DNA from: Papio anubis
Lineage: Eukaryota; Chordata; Mammalia; Primates; Cercopithecidae
Reading direction: 5' to 3'
Length of the DNA stretch: 64,000 bases
Assembly: GCF_008728515.1 (NCBI RefSeq)
Contig: NC_044989.1
Coordinates: 79,881,754-79,945,753, forward strand
Both the position numbers and the translations under genes were made by a program. Positions within the stretch are counted from its first letter, which is position 1, and each line of letters opens with the position of its first letter. This document shows positions 59,645 through 64,000 of this stretch, piece by piece. The notes below the pieces were generated by a model that was not told the origin of the DNA, did no database searches, and saw only the letters and a list, made by a program, of their open reading frames with translations.

Positions 59645-59930
59645 TGAAAGTGTATGCATGTGTATAAGTATAAACATATACTTACATATGTAAGTATATT
59701 TGTACTTACACATATATATGAGTTTGTGTGTATATATATATATACACTCAAGAATAATTTGTCAAATTCTTATTTTACAAATGTTAGAATAGAACGGAGC
59801 TGCTTTAATTTTGGAACTCTTATATGTACACACAGATATCATATATATACACACACACACAATGTTTACACATATATGTATAAATATATACATATACTTA
59901 TATACATATATACACACTCATACTTGGTAA
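59645..59930. repeat. TA/CA-rich low-complexity cluster
   Basis: Interleaved TATATA, CACACA and TGTGTA tracts, including (TA)n near 59734 and (CA)n near 59850, broken by a unique 64-base block (59763-59826) that recurs at 61140. Confidence 0.85.
59763..59826 (+). repeat. Duplicated ~64-bp block, copy 1
   Basis: CAAATTCTTATTTTACAAAT continuing to GAGCTGCTTTAATTTTGGAA. Near-identical to 61140-61203, and both copies are followed by CA-rich sequence. Confidence 0.88.
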
Positions 59931-60090
59931 AAATATGTACTAAAGGATGTATTTAGCTGCAGAGTGAGATATCTGCCCTATAGTCCAAATTCTTATGGCT
60001 TAGGAGTTGATTAATAAATAGGTTAAATGGTGACTGGTGTCTTAGCTTATTAGAACATTTAAAATTTGCATTTCCCCAATCTTCATAATT

Positions 60091-60379
60091 TTTTTTTTTT
60101 TTTTTGAGACAGAGTCTCTCTCTGTCACCAGGCTGGAGTGCAGTGGCACGATCTCTGCTCACTGCAACCTCTGCCTCCTGGGTTCAAGCAATTCTCCTGC
60201 CTCAGTTTCCTGAGTAGCTGGGACTACAGGTGTGCGCCACCATGCCCAGCTAATTTTTGTATTTGTAGTAGAGACAGGGTTTCACCATGTTATCCAGGAT
60301 GGTCTCGATCTCTTGACCTCGTGATTCGCCCAGCCTCCCAAAGTGCTGGGATTACAGGCGTGAGCCACCATGCCCGGCC
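60091..60379 (-). mobile_element. Alu (AluY/S-like), antisense, with target-site duplication
   Basis: Poly-T, GAGACAGAGTCTCTCTCTGT, through the reversed head GAGCCACCATGCCCGGCC. CCAATCTTCATAATT on the left (60076) and CCAGTCTTCATAATT on the right (60380) are the target-site copies. Confidence 0.95.
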
Positions 60380-60397
60380 CCAGTCTTCATAATTTTT

Positions 60398-60954
60398 ATG
60401 GAATGTTTGACATGGTGCTTGTGATGATAATTTTTCATAATGCTAGAAAACTAATAATGCTTTCAACTGAAAGATTTCTGACCTTATAATTTCTTTTTGT
60501 TTTCTCTTTAGCTTTTTAAAAACTAGGCTTTATACTTCTGCAACTGAAATGTGCTGAACCTTTTAGCCTGAAAGTACTATATATTGCGTGAATGTTCTCA
60601 GCACTGCTAAACTTGCCAAGATAACCTGAAGGGTTTTGTCTGGCTGCTGCAATTTCCTACTGCTGGTATTAACCCCTATCTTTCATCCCCTAGTATGGGC
60701 TGTTTCTTCAGCCCTTCAATATCGAAAGAAAACAATTTTGTATTACAAAATGCAGTATGTTATCTGATGTTAAAAGTAAAAGATTTATCCTAAAATAGCT
60801 ATTTTATTTAGGATTTTTTATGAGTTTTGCAAACTTAAGCAGCAAAATTTACCTTTCCTTTTTGAATGTAATTGACTTTTTTATTCTTGTGAATTAAAAG
60901 CATTAAAATTAGGTTGCAGACATTGGAACAGAATGTCTCAATTTTTTTGTCTGT
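60398..60954. other. Unassigned intronic stretch
   Basis: No supported feature. Confidence 0.45.
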
Positions 60955-61140
60955 CTTGAGCTTTGGAGCAAAACTCCTAGATTTGAATCTCAGCTTCCTT
61001 GCTCACTAAAACTGGGCAGGTTTAATGAGCATTCTGAGCCCTGATTTACTTATCTGTAAAATGAGATGATAATACTAACCTACAAAGGATTAAAGATAAT
61101 GCACATAAAGTTATAGCATAGTACCTTAAGCACTATTAGC
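60955..61140 (+). mobile_element. MIR SINE
   Basis: AGATTTGAATCTCAGCTTCC, CTTATCTGTAAAATGAGATG, ATAATACTAACCTACAAAGG, ATAGTACCTTAAGCACTATT in MIR order. Confidence 0.85.
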
Positions 61141-61205
61141 AAATTCTTATTTTACAAATGTTAGCATACAATGGAGCTGCTTTAATTTTGGAAATCTCAC
61201 ATGCA
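61140..61205 (+). repeat. Duplicated ~64-bp block, copy 2
   Basis: Same block as 59763-59826 with about five differences. It abuts the 3' end of the MIR and is followed by GCACGCACACACACAT. Confidence 0.88.
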
Positions 61206-62400
61206 CGCACACACACATTTATTTATTTTAGTAAGACCATTTCACTATCTCCTGTAAACTGATTAAAAACTGTCAAAATTGAATATTTTCTTTATATATT
61301 AATGTCCTGTTTTTTTTTTAACTGTAGTGCATTTCTCTGCTTAATATGCCACTAGGAATTTGTATCAACTTATGAGAATATAGAGGGACCTAGTAAGTTT
61401 ACTGAATATCATAATACTTTGTATGCATTTTCTGCCATTTTCAAAACAGAACTCATGTGTTTTCAAAAATTTCAAATTCATTTTCAACCATTTATAAATG
61501 CTCCATTTTTCTTTTTGAGAAATGTTTTCATAAACTTTAGCTTACAGTGTTAAGTGAATTGTCTGGAACCTGGCTGTTTTATGATGTAAAATTGACTTTT
61601 GACATTAGATCTTTGATTTATACTTTTACTATCTAATAACATGTTCATAATTTTCCTTTAAAACGTATTTGTGAAGTTTGGTAAAGTATTTGTAAAGTTT
61701 CATTGAAACAAAACCATATGATATCCAAAAAAGACAAAGCAGTCATTATGAGTTGGATATCCTATAAAAGAGTGTTAGGATTTTATTTTACTTTGAAATG
61801 TGAAATCAAAGTATTATTTCAGTAAGTAAGCATTATTGTACTTTTCTTCTTAAGAAGGTTAATATGCAAATTTAATGTTACCTTAATTCAAATATTTCTT
61901 GTTTTTAAAGATAGACAGCTGTAGCTTGCTGGTTATAAAACCAGCAGTTAGAAATACATTTTTGACTCACTTGTTATTTTGACTGTTTTGACAGTTTTCA
62001 ATCTGACAACTTTTTTTTTAGTAGCTCCACTGCTTCCATCACACCCAGTTGGACCTTGTTTAATGTGTTGGTTTTATGCTTCACTAGCAATGAACAGATC
62101 TTTTAATAGATTATATATATGAAAATATGATTTATAATGAAAATGATTTCATAGGCTATATAGTAGTGCAGAACTATCTGGAAATAAAACATGTCCATCT
62201 GTTTTACAAAGTCCATTTTGTACCTTTATCATCATATCAAAATTTCATTAACACCAATTTGGAAATATTAAAGAATAAAAAAGACTTTGTGATTTAAATT
62301 TCTTGTTATAAAATATTAAAGTAGAAAAGACAACAAATATTCTTGGACTGGAGAAGAGTTGGACAAAATAAGTCAACAAGATCCAGGTTTGGGGACTTTT
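61206..62400. other. Unassigned intronic stretch
   Basis: AT-rich; no exon or repeat supported. Confidence 0.45.
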
Positions 62401-62681
62401 CTTGGAAATAGCGTCTCACTCTGTCAGCTGGGGTGCGGTGGCACGATCTAGGCTCACTGAAACTCCTGCCTCCTGGGTTCAAGCCATTCTCCTGCCCAGC
62501 CTCCCCAGTAGCTGAGACTACAGGTGTGCGCCACCACACTGGGCTAATTTTTGTATTTTTAATAGATACAGGGTTTCACCATGTTAGCCAGGCTGGTCTC
62601 AAATGCTAGACCTCAAGTGATCCACCTGCCTCGGCCTCCCAAAGTGCTGTGACTACAGGCATGAGCCACTGCACCCAGCTT
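62401..62681 (-). mobile_element. Alu (AluS-like), antisense, tail lost
   Basis: From GCGTCTCACTCTGTCAGCTG to the reversed head GAGCCACTGCACCCAGC. There is no poly-T at the start. GTTTGGGGACTTTT on the left and GTTTGGGGAATTTTT on the right are the target-site copies, so the tail was lost after insertion. Confidence 0.93.
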
Positions 62682-63454
62682 GTTTGGGGAATTTTTAAAT
62701 GAATAGGATGTAGTTGCAATACATCCGTTGAGTTATAGGTTAAGAGTAGAGAAGTCAGTCCATAATCTCTTGAGCTAAAAGACAAACTACAAAATGCCTG
62801 TTTTGGCTTGGGAAACCATGAACATGGCTTTCTTTTCTTTTGTAAGTAAAGCGATTGAAGCAAACTTTTTTGGGTAAAGGGAATGGGAAGATTTCTGGGG
62901 TCTAGAAGGTAACTATTACCAGTTCCTAGTCTAGGTGCCACTTCAGAGGCCTTCTGTAGCATAGAAGATAGATAAGACAAATTTGTGTAACTGATAAAGG
63001 CAGTTTTTGAAAATGAGCTTTTTTTGGAAGTGTAGGGACATAGCTATATTGGGTTTTAGAGACTTAGTAAGAATATGTCTAGCATCAAAATTTTTTCTTG
63101 ATGACACAAAGAATATTGATTTTCCATGAGACCCAAAATGAAGATGAATCCCTTCTTAAATTATAGGGGTTACCCAAGGAAAATGCTTAGCAGGTGTTTA
63201 GAGCCCAAGTGGCCTAATGAAGAAATATTGCCTTGGCCTCCCTTGCTTGAGCTCTGGGTGAACTTCCAAGCTCAAGTAGACTGACTTTGGAAGACGAAGC
63301 AAGCAACTGTCAGCCTTAAAACTCCATTCAAAGGGCATCTAACTTGCAGAGAGAGTCCCATTCTGCCCAATTGGAGCATATGATAATGGTTCCGTTTTAT
63401 TATAACCTGGAGGAGCAGCAGTCCAGGGCTATCCAGAAAGAGAAGAAAAAGGAA
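62682..63454. other. Unassigned intronic stretch
   Basis: No supported feature. Confidence 0.45.
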
Positions 63455-63585
63455 GAGAATGAATCTTTATTGTGTGTCTATTCTGGAATGACTGCTTTAG
63501 ATACAGTGTGTCACTTAATCCTCTCAGTAATGCTAGAAGGGTGTTAATAACATCCTGTGTTCTGATGAATATTATGATGCCTTAT
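63455..63585 (-). mobile_element. MIR/L2-type fragment, antisense
   Basis: TTTATTGTGTGTCTATTCTG, TCACTTAATCCTCTCAGTAA and GCTAGAAGGGTGTTAATAAC resemble reversed MIR or L2 tails. Confidence 0.5.
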
Positions 63586-64000
63586 ATGCGAAACCATTGC
63601 TGTATAAATATGAATCTCATATGTCATGTAGACTCAGGTTTTTTCCCAGTTCCAAATATCTACACAATATTTAAATTCAGCATCACATGATAACACCATT
63701 ACACAGACAGTTGTCAACCCCCTTACTCATTCTCACATACTTTTTTAGTAATAGAACTGAATTGAATGTAGTGCAATACATGTCCCAACCTCCCTTAGAG
63801 CTACATGTGATTTTTCAGAAAGTCATATCCAGTAAAGCATGAGCTGAATTTTATGTGCAACTTCTAGACCCTATGCTTAGAGAGAAGTGGCATGCCTTCA
63901 CTTCTCCTTTCCCACTACCTACCCACAGGCTCGGTTGAGTTACAGTAAGAGGACCTAGATTACAAAATGGAAGCTGTACATTGAGAATGCCAGAGTAATA
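63586..64000. other. Unassigned intronic stretch to window end
   Basis: No supported feature; the inferred intron continues past the window. Confidence 0.45.

Larger units (their letters stand above)
31298..64000 (+). other. Inferred intron 1, continuing beyond the window
   Basis: From the donor to the window end I found no exon-like open frame with good splice sites and recognisable protein content. The content is repeats plus unique AT-rich DNA, as is typical of a long first intron. A short untranslated or micro-exon could have been missed, so this is an inference. Confidence 0.5.

Noticed and set aside
1..64000. CRISPR arrays, operons, tRNA/rRNA genes, prophage or other exotic systems
   Set aside because: The window is vertebrate DNA. 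No direct-repeat/spacer array, tRNA cloverleaf or rRNA sequence was seen; the repeat content explains the repeated structure.

Overview
This window is primate nuclear DNA. About fifteen Alu copies, several old LINE-1, L2, MIR and LTR relics and one CpG-island promoter fill it, and there is no recognisable protein-coding exon. One full-length young Alu (13482-13802) carries base changes that I know from Old World monkey AluY copies (macaque/baboon lineage) rather than human AluY, so the best guess is a cercopithecine monkey genome; this rests on one element.

Layout. Positions 1-30 kb are repeat-rich, AT-rich intergenic-type DNA: a MER5A-like DNA transposon, MLT1-type LTRs, an antisense L1 3' end, a 3.8-kb L1 relic split by three Alus, an L2 element split by an old LTR, an ERVL internal fragment containing an inverted duplication, a full MaLR LTR and MIR/L2 fragments. 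At about 30.5-31.3 kb the composition changes abruptly to a CpG island with a perfect NRF1 palindrome, GC boxes and a G-quadruplex-type G run, ending in a near-consensus 5' splice site (GAG|GTGAGT, intron starting at 31298). This is the promoter and ATG-less first exon of an unidentified + strand gene. A 220-base pyrimidine tract follows the donor.

From 31.3 kb to the end I infer one long first intron continuing past the window. It holds more Alus, three LINE-1 relics, L2/MIR pieces, a MADE1 mariner hairpin (the class that gives rise to miR-548 microRNAs), microsatellites and two local duplications. I found no convincing second exon. The open reading frames seen across the window are chance frames, antisense Alu frames or GC-rich CpG-island frames.

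No prokaryotic-type operon, CRISPR array or novel gene system is visible. The most useful observations are the promoter/exon 1, the lineage-diagnostic Alu, the inverted duplication inside the ERVL relic, the MADE1 hairpin, and two duplicated segments (53 kb and 59.8/61.1 kb). Repeat family names are from memory of consensus features, and boundaries are accurate to roughly 10-30 bases unless a target-site duplication is stated.
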